Position numbers and translations under genes: made by a program. This document shows positions 13,518 through 25,140 of a stretch of 64,000 nucleotides of DNA, one piece after another (positions within the stretch are counted from its first letter, which is position 1; each line of letters begins with the position of its first letter). The notes below the pieces were generated by a model that saw nothing but the letters and a program-made list of their open reading frames with translations, ran no database searches and was not told the origin of the DNA. This stretch comes from Cryptomeria japonica (Eukaryota > Streptophyta > Pinopsida > Cupressales > Cupressaceae): the NCBI RefSeq assembly GCF_030272615.1, contig NC_081406.1, forward strand, positions 214,616,997 to 214,680,996, read 5' to 3'.

Positions 13518-14991
13518 GAGATAAAAGATTTTTTGATAGAATATGAGGACATCATTTTAGATAATGTACCTGATGGATTGCTACCTATAAGAAGTATTAG
13601 TCATTGCATGGACTTGGTTCCCAGAGCTAGTTTGCCTAATCAAGCTACACACCAGTTGACACTGGTAGAGAATGAAGAACTGAATAGACAAGTGCAAGAG
13701 TTGTTGAAGAAAGGTTTGATCGGGGAGAGTCTAAGCCCTTGTGCAGTACCAGCAGTATTAGAACCTAAGAAGAATGGAGAGTGGAGAATGTGTACCAACT
13801 CAAGAGCAATAAACAAGATCATAGTGAAATACCGGTTTCCTTTGCCAAGGATGGATGGCATAATGGACTGTTTGAGTAGAGAAAAATACTTTACAAATAT
13901 ATATTTGAAGAGTGGATATCATCAGATCAGGATTAGAGAAGGTGATGAGTGGAAGACAACATTTAAGACAAATGAAGGACTATATGAATGGTTGGTGATT
14001 CCTTTTGGATTGACTAATGCACTGAGTACTTTCATGAGGATGATGAATGAGGTATTGAAGAAATTATTTAGTAAGTTTGTTATTGTGTATTTGGATGACA
14101 TTATGATTTTTAGTAAGACAAAAGAGGAGCATTTGTTGCAGTTAAGACAAGTTTTGCAGAGGTTGAGAGAAGAAAAGTTGCTAATCAATATCAAGAAGTG
14201 TACTTTCATTAAGGATGAGTTAGTCTATTTAGGATTTGTGATATCTAAGGATGCTTTGAAGATGGAACCTAAGAAAGCGAAAGATATTTTTGAGTGACCT
14301 ACACCAGAAAGCATTGGGGAGGTAAGATCATTTCATGGATTGGATAGTGTTTACCAAAAGTTTATGAGAAATTTTAGTTCAGTTTGTAACCCTATGACTA
14401 AGACCATGAGAGGAGATTAGAAGGAATTCAAGTGGACCACCGGAGCAAACAAAAGTTTTGAACTATTGAAGCAAAAAGTGATTGAGAAGCTGGTGTTAGC
14501 TTTACTAGATTTCAATAAAGTATTTCAAGTGGATTGTGAGTCAAGAAGGGAGAGGAGTAGCCTATTTCAATGAGAAATTGAATGATGCCTAGAAGAGATA
14601 TTTTGTGTATGACTAAGAATTTTATGCTATAGTTCAAGACTTGAAGAAATGTAGACACTACTTGTTGTCTAAGGAGTTTGTGTTGTATACAGATCATCAA
14701 GCTTTGTAGTATTTGAATAGTTAGGGTAAGTTGAATTAGAGACATATGGGATAGGTAGAATAATTGTAGAGTTACACCTTTGTGTTGAAGCATAGAAGTG
14801 GAAAATATAACAAAGTTTCTAATGCATTGAGTAGGAGAAGGAATTTATTGATAGAGATGAGAGTGAAAGTATTAAATTTTGAAGATTTGAAGACCTTGTA
14901 TGATGAAGACCCAAATTTTGCAGAACCTTGGAAAGCATGTAGAGAACTAGTTAAGGTTGATAGGAGCAAATGGTTGGATCATTTCATTTAG
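13518..14991 (+). pseudogene. gypsy F reverse transcriptase and RNase H
   Basis: RT in order: LIGESLSPCAVPAVLEPKKN, EWRMCTNSRAINKI (Asp expected where Asn stands), YRFPLPRMDGIMDCL, DLKSGYHQI-equivalent (here YLKSGYHQIRI), FKTNEGLYEWLVIPFGLTNA, and the active site VIVYLDDIMIFS at about 14080-14115, intact. The thumb KCTFIKDELVYLGFVIS follows. From about 14297 the frame breaks: TGA for Trp (IFE-stop-PTPES), then TAG/TAA at many Gln and Trp positions through the RNase H part (DQEFYAIVQ- and HQALQYLNS-like blocks, about 14600-14780). The stretch RSGKYNKVSNALSRR at about 14790-14840 is the end of RNase H and leads to the integrase zinc domain. Confidence 0.92.
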
Positions 14992-16323
14992 GATAGAATG
15001 TTATTCAGGGGAGTTCAGTTGTGCATACCTAAGAGTTCCATAAGAAAGAACCTGATAAAAGAGAAACACAGTGGAGGGCTAGCTAGACATTTTGGCTTTG
15101 ACAAAATAGTTGCATTGGTGAGTGAACAATACTTTTGGCCCTAGATTCATAAAGATGTTAAGAGATATGTGCAGATTAGTAAAGTTTTCCAAGTTGTAAA
15201 AGGTAGTAGTCAGAATGTGGGATTGTATAAACCTTTAAGAGTACTGGTAAGACCTTGGGAGGATATAAGAATGGATTTTATACTTGGATTGCCTAAGACA
15301 CCAAGAGAGAATGATTCTATATTTGTGGTAGTGGATAGATTTTTGAAGATGGCTCATTTCATACCTTGTAAGAAGACATCAAATGCATTGCATGTAGCAG
15401 ACCTATTTTTCAAGGAAGTGGTGAGATTACATGGATTACATAAGAGCATAGTTTCAGACAGAGACACTAAGTTTGTTGGCTATTTTTGGAGAACACTTTG
15501 GAAGAAGATGAAGACAGATTTAAAGTTTAGTTCTACTTTTCATCCACAGACTGATGGACACACAAAAGGTGTTAACTGGAGTTTGGGAAATTTGTTGAGA
15601 TGTTTAGTGGGAGATAAAACCGGAAGTTAGGATCCGATCCTTGCACAAGAAGAGTTTTCCTACAACAATTCAGTGAATATAAGTACCAGAAAAACACCTT
15701 TTGAGAGTGTCACCAGAGTGCACCCTAGAGGTATAGAAAGATTGAGAGACATTAGCAATAAAGACTAGAACAGTTCAAAAGAAGAACATTTTACAAATCA
15801 CATGGCGGCATTGCATATTCATGTTAAACAACATTTGGAAGACATGATCAACAAATATAAGGAGAAGGCAGATGAGAAAAGGAGACATAAGGAACTTGAA
15901 GTTGGTGATGAAGTGATGGTATATCTAAGAAAAGAGAGATTCTCGGTTGGAACTTATAATAAGTTGTAGATGAATAAGTTTGGACCCTATAAGATTTTGA
16001 GGAAGTTCAGTTCTGGAAATGTATACGAAGTGGAGCTACCAGATAGTCTAAGTATTTCACCTATATTCAACATTGCAGATCTTCATGAGTACCATAAACC
16101 AAAATTCAGTGAGGACAGTGTTGTAAAATTGGAGAAAAAGTTTCCCTTGAAGGAACCGGATCAGATTGAAGAGATTTTGGACAGTAGGATCGGGTATAGT
16201 ACCCGTAATAGTCAGTATAAGGAATATCTTATGAAGTGGAAGGATAGAACAATTGAAGATTCATCTTGGATTTCTCAGGTAGAGGTAAACCGCCTTGGTT
16301 TCCCTCTAACCCCAGGAAAGTAG
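14992..16323 (+). pseudogene. gypsy F integrase with C-terminal chromodomain
   Basis: Zinc-binding part about 15010-15180 (HSGGLARHFGFDKI, YFWP-stop-IHKDVKRYV). Its CxxC end is degraded to ISKVFQV. Catalytic core 15240-15650: PWEDIRMDFILGLP, SIVSDRDTKFVG and FHPQTDGHTKGVN. The first two acidic residues are present, but the third, a Glu in QTDGQTE, reads Lys, so the DDE triad is broken. C-terminal part: HHKELEVGDEV-like segment, LRKERFSVGTYNKL-stop-MNKFGPYKIL. The chromodomain is at about 16150-16300 (IEEILDSRIGYSTRN, EYLMKWKDRTIEDSSWI), with the aromatic and Trp positions of the fold. Chromodomains direct integration to chromatin marks in this branch. TAG replaces Trp or Gln at several sites (15628, 15769, 15967). 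Confidence 0.9.
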
Positions 16324-16354
16324 GAGGCTCACTTTTTCATTAACCTCGGATGTT

Positions 16355-17161
16355 TGATGCAGGAGCATCCCCAATTCGTGCAACAACCTTGCATCAACCC
16401 AAAACTTTTTCCTTTCTATTTTTCTTTCTGTTTGCAGTTTCAGTTTTCCTTTCTATGTGTCCCAGTTTTGGCTTATCGGATCCTGGGGAGTTGGATTCTA
16501 CTTGAATACTTGATCATATTTCTTACTTTCAGACAACATCGTATTTAGATCACTTTTTGACAAGATATCGCTACCAGTTTCCATGATAGTTTCTTGTTAC
16601 CAGATTGATAGCTCTTTATTACCGGTTTCCTGGACCTACTTTAGTGATATTTCGAAACCCATTCTGAAGCTTGCAAAGCCTTGGGAATTGATTTTGATGT
16701 TTCTTGGTGTGCAACCGACCTTTTTTCCCATGATCTACATTTCATCCTTTGGATTTTCTGGAGGAATCACTTGGCAAAGGCTGACCTTGTTATTTTCATG
16801 TTAGGTATTGTTCTTCGGGTTTTGATCCCTTTTGGGTCGACTTGATCCTTTGGATCGATATATATATATATATATATATATTTGTAATTATGATTTAGAA
16901 TGGAACGAAGAAAAGAATCAAGTAGCTAGACTATGCAGAGAAGATAGATCATTCGATTCAAGGTCCCGGTTGTATTCTACCAGGCCTGTGAGATGGTATG
17001 TTGTAACCCAGTTCTGACTAGTTGGATGTAATCAGATTTCATGCAATAAAAATATCTTTTCTGCATTTCCTCTATCATATTTGTGTGTTTCCTTTGTGTT
17101 ATTCTTTCTAATAGGTCCAAATTGATCTCCTTGAGGTCCCTCCTCACCTGTGACTTCTTCA
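16355..17161 (+). repeat. 3' LTR of gypsy F
   Basis: TGATGCAGGAGCATCCCC to TGACTTCTTCA, 807 bp, followed by the AAATC target duplication. The short TA run at 16858-16881 accounts for most of the length difference from the 5' LTR. Confidence 0.93.
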
Positions 17162-18769
17162 AAATCACTTTATATTATTATTTATTTAATTATTTTTAAA
17201 TCAAACAAAGACAGGGGAGGGGGTCCGCAAGCCCCACACCCCTACGGCTTCTTGCACATGTATGTCCACAGGAATTGGGGGTTCAAGCCCTCCCACTCCC
17301 TTGCGGCCACTACATAGGGAGTGACCGCAGGGTCATCGAGGAGTTTTCTCGCCTCCACCCCACTTCCTACCCCCTGTGTTTTTTAATACAATTTTATTTT
17401 ATTTTATTATTTTTTCATTTTATTTTGTTATGTATGTATGTATACACATACACACATACACACACTACACACACACACATATAGATAGATATATATATAT
17501 ATATATGCATATATGTATATATATATACATATATGTATATATATATATACATATATATATATACATATATGTATGTACATATATATATATATGTACATAC
17601 ATATATATATATATACATATATATATATATGTATGTATGTATGTACATGTACATGTACATATCTATATACACATATCTCTCTCTCTATATATACACACAC
17701 ACACATACATACATACATACATACATACATACATGCATGCATACATACGTATGCATTTTATTTTATTTTATTAGAAATATTATATAACTAGTTTAACCAA
17801 AGTGAAGTGTTTTCTCAAGAAAATTTTAATAATGAATGATATATATTTTTTTTTCTAAAAGGAAAAAATTACTAACTTATTAACCCAAAAAAAAGGCAAG
17901 ATACATAATTTTTTCCATATGCATACAATCATTTTCAAAATTTTGAAACAAAGAAGGATATTCTTTTGAAGAGGCATATGACTTTTTGAAAGGTAAAGTA
18001 CTAACTTTTAACCCAAAACGTAGGTAAGATATACAAATTTATCTCATACATGCATATTAATTTTCTCTATCAAATTTGAAAAACAAGGAAGGAATTTGTT
18101 TTTGAAAGATATGCAAATCCTAAATTATTTAACCCTCCCATTTTCTGTTTTGATCAAAATATCAAAATCTTTCTCTTTTAAGTTACATAAAATTTTCTCT
18201 CTATTTTATTTCATAGAAGAAAACAACATGCATACAATAAAAATCCCCACCCTCTTTCTGATTTAACTAAATATCATAAAGTAACATGCATGCAAATATG
18301 AATCCCCACCCTCATTTTGAAAAGAAATCATGCGGTAAGAAAGGAGGGAACTTGGATCTACTTCATGAGTGAATTCATTGTTGTTAAATCAACTCTTTGT
18401 TTCCCAACTATCTTCCTTTGATCCTTGTCCTACAACCTAGTATAGATCTCCTTCAAACCTATGAAAAATCCTATCTCCTACAATACAATATATCTACCAA
18501 ATTCTTCCTACATCTAGCATGATTTACAAGAATTCAAAAACTACTTTATCAAAGAAACAATGAGATCCTGATTTCGAAAATCCAGTATATAGAAAAGAGA
18601 GTTATTTTCCCACTACCAAGGAAATTAATTGATTTTGAGATTCTTATCCAAAATTAATTCCATGCAAAAATGATTGTTGTCATAGTGCAGTTACATACAA
18701 AAATTTTAAATTTGAGATTCTCTTCTAGAACCTTCTCATTTTCTCCTACAACATGTGCTAAATGAACAT
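17162..18769. mobile_element. LTR-like element X, second segment
   Basis: Resumes element X after F. Holds a GC-richer stretch at 17205-17375 (GGGAGGGGGTCCGCAAGCCCC), the compound microsatellite, and from about 17800 an AT-rich sequence that is homologous in the same orientation to 41050-42041. Shared blocks in order: GATATGCAA, ACTACATAAAA, CAATGAG, CATGCAAAA, TCCTACA(A/C)CATGTGCT. No gene. Confidence 0.45.
17431..17756. repeat. compound TGTA/CA/TA microsatellite
   Basis: About 325 bases of GTAT, ACAC, TATA, GTAC and CATA runs. It is open in several frames on both strands only because it lacks stop triplets. Confidence 0.95.
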
Positions 18770-19041
18770 TTTTTTTTTATTGGTAATTGGCCGAAGCCTG
18801 AATAGCTTTTGACTGGAGCTATGAACCAGTGGGGACACAATAGGGGGCCCAATCCCCATTACATATCTTTGAATTATTTTTATTATTATGTTTGATTAGA
18901 TTGACCCAAAGACCTTCCCCATCCTATGGAAGGCCAAGAGTCACAACTTAGAATTCCACTTCAGATGTCCCTATTGGGAATTGAACTTGGGTCTCCATAG
19001 TGAGAACCCAGTGTTTTAACCAATTAAGCTCAACCCCTTGG
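18770..19041 (-). mobile_element. tRNA-derived SINE with poly(A) tail
   Basis: On the minus strand the element starts CCAAGGGGTTGAGCTTAATTGG (an A-box-like GAGCTTAATTGG), followed about 32 bases later by a B-box-like AAGTTCAATTCCC, the spacing of a tRNA-type RNA polymerase III promoter. It ends in an A-run (T-run at 18770-18779). Imperfect target duplications flank it: ACATGTGCTAAATGAACAT (18751-18769) and ACATGCTAAATTAACAT (19042-19058). The homologous copy of the host sequence at about 41905-41925 (CATGTGCTCAATTAGAATG) lacks the insert, a natural empty site. About 272 bp. SINEs depend on LINE enzymes for movement. Confidence 0.8.
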
Positions 19042-19058
19042 ACATGCTAAATTAACAT

Positions 19059-19413
19059 ATTGAGTAAATAAGAAATTTTTAGATAAATTTATGACATCAT
19101 GAGTGTGTCACTACTATTTTATTCTTTTTAAATTAAAAATTTCCAACCATATTAGATTTATCTTTTCTAAGTAATATTACTCATGAATATAATAAAATAA
19201 TACTTTTAATCACTAATTGTTCAAAAATAAGATTAGAAGAGAGTCTAATACTTGCTAATCAACTAAAATAAAGACCATAAGAAATTTGAATCAATCTTCC
19301 TCTAGTTGCTTTAGAACCAATCTCAATTCCTTCCAAGATTATAAGAGACAACTAACTATTTATTCTACTTGGAGTAATGTTAACTTTATCCTTAGATATT
19401 TCCTAGATATAAC
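19059..19413. other. element X, third segment
   Basis: AT-rich noncoding sequence between the SINE and gypsy G. The first 130 bases align with 41935-42041 (TTATGACATC...GTGTCAC, AACCATATTAGATTTAT). No gene. Confidence 0.5.
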
Positions 19414-20481
19414 TATATAAACCTAAAAATGGTCTAAAGATAATTAATTGAATAAGCAATTATTTAATTCACTAAACAATTTGATTAAATTCCCCTTTTC
19501 ATCTACTTATTAATAAATCTGAGGATTTATTTAGTAGGTTCATTCCAATAATCCTCTTTAATTAATTAATTCCCCCCATCAAATTCATTTCTTCTAAATC
19601 CCATAATGAATTAAACCAAATCAATTCACGAGTTGTTGAGATTAATTAGCCTTTTCCTATTATTTGAATTTTTAAAATTCAAATTCTCCTAACTTTTAAC
19701 CACCTAACCTAACCTCTTGTAAACCTAACCCATTCCATTTACCCATGCTCTCTTTCCTTGAAAACTTTACCCTCTCATGAGCAAAGCTTTGTGACACTTG
19801 TCACTAAGTGTTCCCTTTCATCTAACCTCTTCTATAAGCCTCTTGACACTTGTCACCATGGAGATGACAATGTCCCCTTTCATCCAACCCCTTCTCCTAC
19901 CTACCACCAATTGTCCCCTTTCATCCAACCTCTTCTCAACTCACCTCCAATTTAACCATTGATATCTTCAAATCAATCTTGACCATTAATTCTTGCCACA
20001 TTACCCTTAGCCTTGGGAAATCATATAAATAGACCCCATTTTGGAGCACAAAGGGTCCCAATTTCATATCATTTTTGCATCCCGATTGATTCATCTCATT
20101 TGCATTCAAGCATTGTTACTATAGGCATCTAGCTTCTAGTTTCTCATTTCAAGCATTGTTATCATGTTCAAATCTTAGCTTAATTGCATCTTCATTCTAG
20201 ATTATTTTCTAAAATAATCATGAAATCATGTGGCTTAATCATGATATCATTTCTAGATCATGCATCTTCATCATTTAAATCCTCCATCTAAGTGTAGTCA
20301 AGTCACTAGAATTCACATAATAAGATCTGAGAGCAAAATTCATACTCGCATTTACTAGGAGGCAATAGATCGCTTAGTGATGGTTTTATCTTTCTTTGAT
20401 TTAAATTCATTAACCATGCTTGTAATGATCTATTAAGTGTTTTGTGTTTGCAGGTACAGGTACACTTCATAGAGCATGACA
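19414..20481 (+). repeat. 5' LTR of gypsy G
   Basis: Starts TATATAAACCTAAAAATGG (first bases TA in place of TG) and ends GAGCATGACA. Matches 28278-29346 base for base over most of its length. A TATAAATAGACC box at about 20025 is a good candidate promoter element and is also present in the 3' copy near 28891. Confidence 0.92.
20022..20033 (+). promoter_or_regulatory. candidate TATA box of the G LTR promoter
   Basis: ATATAAATAGAC fits the plant TATA consensus. It lies about 450 bases before the LTR end, and an equivalent is kept in the 3' LTR (CTATAAATAGAC near 28890). Confidence 0.55.
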
Positions 20482-20483
20482 TT

Positions 20484-20503
20484 TGGCGCCCACCGTGGGG
20501 CCA
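20484..20503 (+). other. primer binding site of gypsy G
   Basis: TGGCGCCCACCGTGGGGCCA, two bases after the LTR. This is the primer-site type usual in Tat-like plant gypsy elements. The exact tRNA is not assigned here. Confidence 0.85.
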
Positions 20504-22860
20504 GAATCATAATTTTTGGCCTCTCAAGCTTCAACAAACATCCATCTCTGCCGAGACAGAATCAGAATGTTGTAGGAGTTGATTTTCCAACTCGTACGAA
20601 CTACCTTTTAGTCTAGTACGAAACTTCATCCTGACTCATACAAGCTCCTTTTCCTTGTCGTACTAGAGCTAAATGCATGTCGTACGAATTTCTATGTTGC
20701 AAATTCTTTATTTGTACTAGCATAATCCTATGTCATACGAGCTGGTTTTGGCTTGTGTCAGAAATCTAAATATTTGTCATTTTTTTTGATAAATCATGTC
20801 ATATGAGTCTTTGTCTCTGTGATTTTAACAGACTGCATGTTAGGTTTTTTTTATTTTAATCTGAACTTCACTAATGCTAACCCTAATTTGTTTGTGAGCT
20901 TTTTGGCAGCCTAACTCTTTTTTGTAGGACGATTGATGAAGATACGCTTGTCAAAGACATAATTCAAAAACCAATCAATGACTACTAATGGATCTATTTT
21001 GGAAGTTGCCTATGAATCCAACTAAACTTTGTGTATTCATTAAAGTTTTCTAGGCACACTTCAATTTTTCTAAAGGAAATGAACAATCATGTATTTTGTG
21101 TCTTTGATGATAGGTGAGTATGCTCTCACCTTTCTTAGGTGAGCAGAAAGCTAGACTCATCTTTTGCTTCCATTAGTGCATTTCTTTAGCAGGCTTGCCC
21201 TCTTGAGGAGTAATAACTCTTAGCCATTAAGGCCGATGAGAGGGGAATGACCTAAGTGGGAACGACTAATGCCAAGTAATCCAACCCACTATAAAATAAA
21301 TGTATTTTTGCTGAAAATCAAAGCAAAGATAGTGCTTGGGAATAGCTCCCCTCCATACCTTTGGGTATATCAAACCTTGGTTTTCAAGGCTAGGAGACCT
21401 CTTAAATGAGTTTATACCCCGATGCACTGAATGGATCCCTTTCTAGTGCCAGTTAAAATAGAAGCTACCTTATTCACCTCTGAAAGGGTGATAATCTTTG
21501 TGCAAGAGAGATAGTAACTCTCCCAAGACACTTGCCATATTGTACCCCCATTAGCATTTGGAGTCAGATAATACGACGTTGAGAATCCATTGCGTGAGAC
21601 TCAGCGGCCGTATTCTGATTAGTTATTGGGTGTGTACCTAAGTCAACAAGCAAAGGTTTTCATTCTCAGCCAACTTCCTTAGGGTTTAACATGCTTGGAT
21701 TCACTTATCATATCATGTGTTTGATGTGTATTCATCCCTAAATCGATAAATCAGACATCCAAAAATTGGAAGACATAAGCAAAACATTAAACTTTAGTTA
21801 TTGAAAATTCAACCAAACAACCATTTTTTTAATCTCTGTCTAGTTATCTGTCATATGAGTTAGGTTCTCTATCATACGAACCTATTTACATAAAATATTT
21901 TGTCGTACAACACATAATCTTTTTTCGTATGACACATAATCTTTTGTCATACGATACAAAATCTTTTGTCGTACTACACAAAATCTTTTGTCATACTACA
22001 CAGAATCTTTTGTCGTACTACATAGCATCTTGTGTAGTACTACACAAAATATTTTGTCATACTACACAAAATATTTTGTAGTACTACACAGAATCTATTG
22101 TCATACTACACAACATCTTGTGTAGTACTACACAAAATCTTTTGTCATACTACACAGCATCTTGTGTAGTACTACACAGAATCTTTCGTCTTACTACACA
22201 ACATTCTGTGTTGTATGAAATACTACTTTTTACATGAAATTTCTGATTTGTTGTATGGTCTTGTAAGTTTTTTTGTTCTAAGCTACATATCCTGTCATAC
22301 GAAACCCTACATTTGTCAGTCCAGAGCTGTGTCCTGCACGCCTATTTCAGATTTGTCATTTCTGCCTAATCAATTTGTAGTAAACATAAAAACTTGTTAT
22401 CTGTTATTCTATGCTTGGATTGTCTCCTTTGTTTTCTTGGTCAAGTTATCATCTGTCAAAATTAGACTCTAAGAACATAAACACCTCAAGATTTTCAAAG
22501 TGCTTACCCCCAACAAGTTTAAAATCTAAACATCTCAAAGTGTATTATCACCCTCTTTGATAAATTGATCACTCAAACATAGTTTCTCATCAAGATCAAT
22601 CATCCTTTATCACGAAACTGAAATGTTTGGTCAGGATAATCTTGTCCCACATCGTAGGATATATCATTCCTACTGGACTTGTTTCTTATCAAATCATCAT
22701 CATTTCACTCCTAAACCAAAGATCGAAAAACTTGCAAACCTTTAAACACTTAAACCATCTTTTTGTGTCATACCGCACTATCACACTTATCTTGACAATT
22801 GATCACTTACTCAAAACAACTTTTTGGAAAGTCAAATTCTAGTACAATATCAAACACAAT
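20504..22860 (+). other. long noncoding leader of gypsy G
   Basis: About 2.35 kb with no conserved protein motif. GTCGTACGA-like words are scattered from 20590 on and become a dense tandem array at 21895-22215. Open frames at 22215-22472 and 22627-22842 have no recognisable domain. Confidence 0.6.
21895..22215. repeat. 22-bp tandem array with GTAGTACTAC palindromes
   Basis: About 14 units with the core (A)CACA(A/G)AATCTTTTGTC(G/A)TACTA. Several junctions form the perfect 14-base palindrome GTGTAGTACTACAC. The unit derives from the GTCGTACGA words seen throughout the leader. Confidence 0.8.
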
Positions 22861-22865
22861 GCCCA

Positions 22866-23760
22866 TTTTGATTAGAGTGTAGAGACATAAGATTGCTGAA
22901 ATATTGGAAATAGCTAAAGATCATAGCAACATGGCATACCAAAGCAAAAGACAAGAACACATAACAAACCAACATATCAGAGAAATCAAACAAGTCCAAA
23001 ATAAAAATCCAATCATGTCAAAACCTAACAGGGATTCAAACACATATCCAAAGAAAAGTGGCTCTTTTATGCAACTATTAAAAAGATCCTTAAAAGATTT
23101 GGCTGAGAAAGATCAAGATCGTGCACCTATGTCTAGCAATGGCTCATCCCCCCATAAACAAATTGATTCTCCAAAGGCGTCTATTCCTACACCTCTTGAA
23201 AGCTTGCAAGAATCTTCCATTGCCTCATCACCAAAGAATACATCCAGAGCTAAAGTTCCCCAGTGGATATCCATAGTTGCCATCAAACCTATTTCAGAGA
23301 ATCCTATTCAAAGCTCATCTCCTTCATATCCAAGCATTGATTCATTGCAAAATACCCATAACGCTCTCTTGCAAATTGAAATCCTCATTCATAGAACACT
23401 TGTTAAATGTGTCCTAATAGATAGGGGAGTTGGCTTGAAAATTTTCTCTATGAATCTTGTCTATGCTCTAGGCTATTTAGAAGAGGTAGTTGATCCCCCA
23501 AAAAAGATAAAAATCAAAGCACATAATGAAGAAGAGTATTCATCTAAAGGAATGGTGACATTACCCCTCAGAGTGGGACCTTTGTAGAAGGACACAACAT
23601 GCCAATTTCTAGACTTGGACCTACCATACAATATACTCTTGGGGAGACCATGGATTCAGGACATACAAGCTATTACATCAACATGTCATTAGTGCTTAAA
23701 ATTTCCATACAATGGATAGGAAATCACAATATCAGCAGACTCAAATCCATTGTAGTGTTG
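22866..23760 (+). pseudogene. gypsy G gag-pol junction and aspartic protease
   Basis: An open frame from about 22904 to 23587 has a hydrophilic N-terminal part rich in Lys, Gln and Ser, then a retropepsin: LLQIEILIHRTLVKCVLIDRGVGLKIFSM at about 23370-23450. The active-site triad, normally Asp-Thr/Ser-Gly, reads Asp-Arg-Gly. After a TAG at 23586 the same phase continues to the conserved LDLPYNILLGRPWIQDI block (about 23615-23665) and WIxEITISADSNPL-like residues. Capsid and zinc knuckle are not recognisable upstream, so most of gag is lost or too diverged. Confidence 0.72.
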
Positions 23761-24770
23761 TAATAATCTAAAATTAGCTCAAGAGGTCATTGTTTCACAT
23801 AATAGAGAGGCAACATCTTCAAGCACACAATCCAAGGAACAATCATTTGAATCAATTATGTCAAACATGGAAAAACAAAAGCAACAAAGAGATCAAGAGA
23901 ATGAAGAACATTTTCTATCATGGAAAAAAAAACAAGAGCAACTTGAAATTGAAAGGGAAGAAGCAGATATAGTAGTCAATGTAGTTCACACGTATGCAGG
24001 ACAAACGTTTGGAACTAGCCCACTTGAAACAGAATCACATTTGATTGACATGGACTTAACCGAGGATGATTAGGATTTTCTTATACGAGGTCATTTTGAC
24101 AAGAGTATCGTTCTAGACATGGAAATACATACTGAAAGCTCTGAGATCTCTATCATGACCCCTAATATTTTTTAAACTATTCAACCTAAAGATCCTTTAT
24201 CCTTAAGATATCCTAAACCTATGGACTGGTAAAATGAAGAACATACTAACATTGATACCTTACCTAATGACCATGCCATATCCTTATATCTTGATGAAAT
24301 CAAACCCACAACAACTTTCACCAGGGATTCTGCTAACATATCTTTGAGTCAAGTGGATGCCAAATCTCCTAGTCACAAAAATGAAAATAAAGAAAAGAAT
24401 ATCAAGTCTAATGTTGAAAACCATTTATTGGCAACATTAGATCAAGAAAAAGTAAAAAGAAAGGACACATCTCATGGTGAAAACCTCCTTGAGGCACCGA
24501 AAGATGGGAGATGTAACACCTTACCCGAATACTATCAAGAGAATTTATCTATCCTAATAGAACCAGAAGAGGCAGTTATCATTGGCACAACTGATCTACA
24601 TCCAACAATCTCTATATCAGAACTAGCAAGACAAAAATACTTGAAACCATTCAAAAGATGGAAAATCAATTTTACCTGGTCATATACAAACATTCTAGGG
24701 TTCGATCCATATCTTATAATACATCACCCAAATATCAGTCCAGGAGCAAGCATCAATAAAGGAACACAAT
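23761..24770 (+). pseudogene. gypsy G linker and N-terminal edge of reverse transcriptase
   Basis: Coding-like, mostly hydrophilic sequence (coiled-coil-like Gln/Glu/Lys stretch at about 23850-23950, then LDMEIHTES-, DWNEEHTNIDTLP-like blocks). The frame 24344-24808 ends FTWSYTNILGFDPYLIIHHPNI at about 24680-24745. This is the conserved FAWSYxDMPGxDPxLxxH block that starts the RT region in Tat-like elements. Immediately after it the reading jumps to the second RNase H (GSGAGILFITP), so the RT fingers, palm with YxDD, and the first RNase H are missing. Confidence 0.75.
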
Positions 24771-25140
24771 ATGGATCAGGAGCAGGAATTCTATTCATCA
24801 CACCATAAGGTCATAAAATCCTGAAAGCATACAAATTAAGCTTTTTGTGCACCAATAATACCGCAAAGTATGAAGATTCGGTTACAGGTATCAAAATGGT
24901 TGTAGAATGGAACATTAAGCAACTTCAGGTCTTTAGAGACTCTCAGCTTGTCATTAATCAAATCAATGATGACTATCAAACAAAAGATGAAAAGTTGATG
25001 CCTTACAAAAATATGGTGGATGATTTCAAGAAATACTTTGTATAAATAACTTTCCAACAGATTCCAAGAAATGATAATAAAGCAATAGATGCCATGGCTA
25101 CACTTGCTTCTCTATTGCAGACACAGGAAAATCAATAACG
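24765..25140 (+). pseudogene. gypsy G second (archaeal-like) RNase H
   Basis: QYGSGAGILFITPQG-like start, then LSFLCTNNTAKYEDSVTGIKMVVEWNI, LQVFRDSQLVINQINDDYQ and DEKLMPYKNMVDDF. NNxAxYE and the DSQLV motif are the core of the RNase H fold that sits between RT and integrase in Tat-type elements. The TAA near 24807 and a stop at 25043 break the frame. The IPRNDNKAIDAMATLAS segment after 25050 is the usual end of the domain. Confidence 0.82.

Larger units (their letters stand above)
10893..17161 (+). mobile_element. Ty3/gypsy chromodomain element F (chromovirus-type), full length
   Basis: Complete element: two LTRs, an initiator-tRNA-Met-type primer site, gag, protease, RT/RNase H, integrase and a C-terminal chromodomain. 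A perfect 5-bp target duplication AAATC flanks it (10888-10892 and 17162-17166). The order RT before integrase and the chromodomain place it in the chromovirus branch of Ty3/gypsy. The single long gag-pol reading frame is broken by many stops and frameshifts, so it is not autonomous now. It is inserted in element X. Confidence 0.95.

Noticed and set aside
17376-17791. Four overlapping open frames on both strands rich in Tyr, Ile, His and Thr
   Set aside because: Produced by the compound microsatellite, which lacks stop triplets.
18970-19041. Functional tRNA gene on the minus strand
   Set aside because: Box A and box B are present but a full cloverleaf and acceptor stem cannot be paired, and the sequence continues into a SINE body with A-tail and target duplication.
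21895-22215. CRISPR-like regular array
   Set aside because: Units are contiguous with no unique spacers, within a plant retrotransposon leader.
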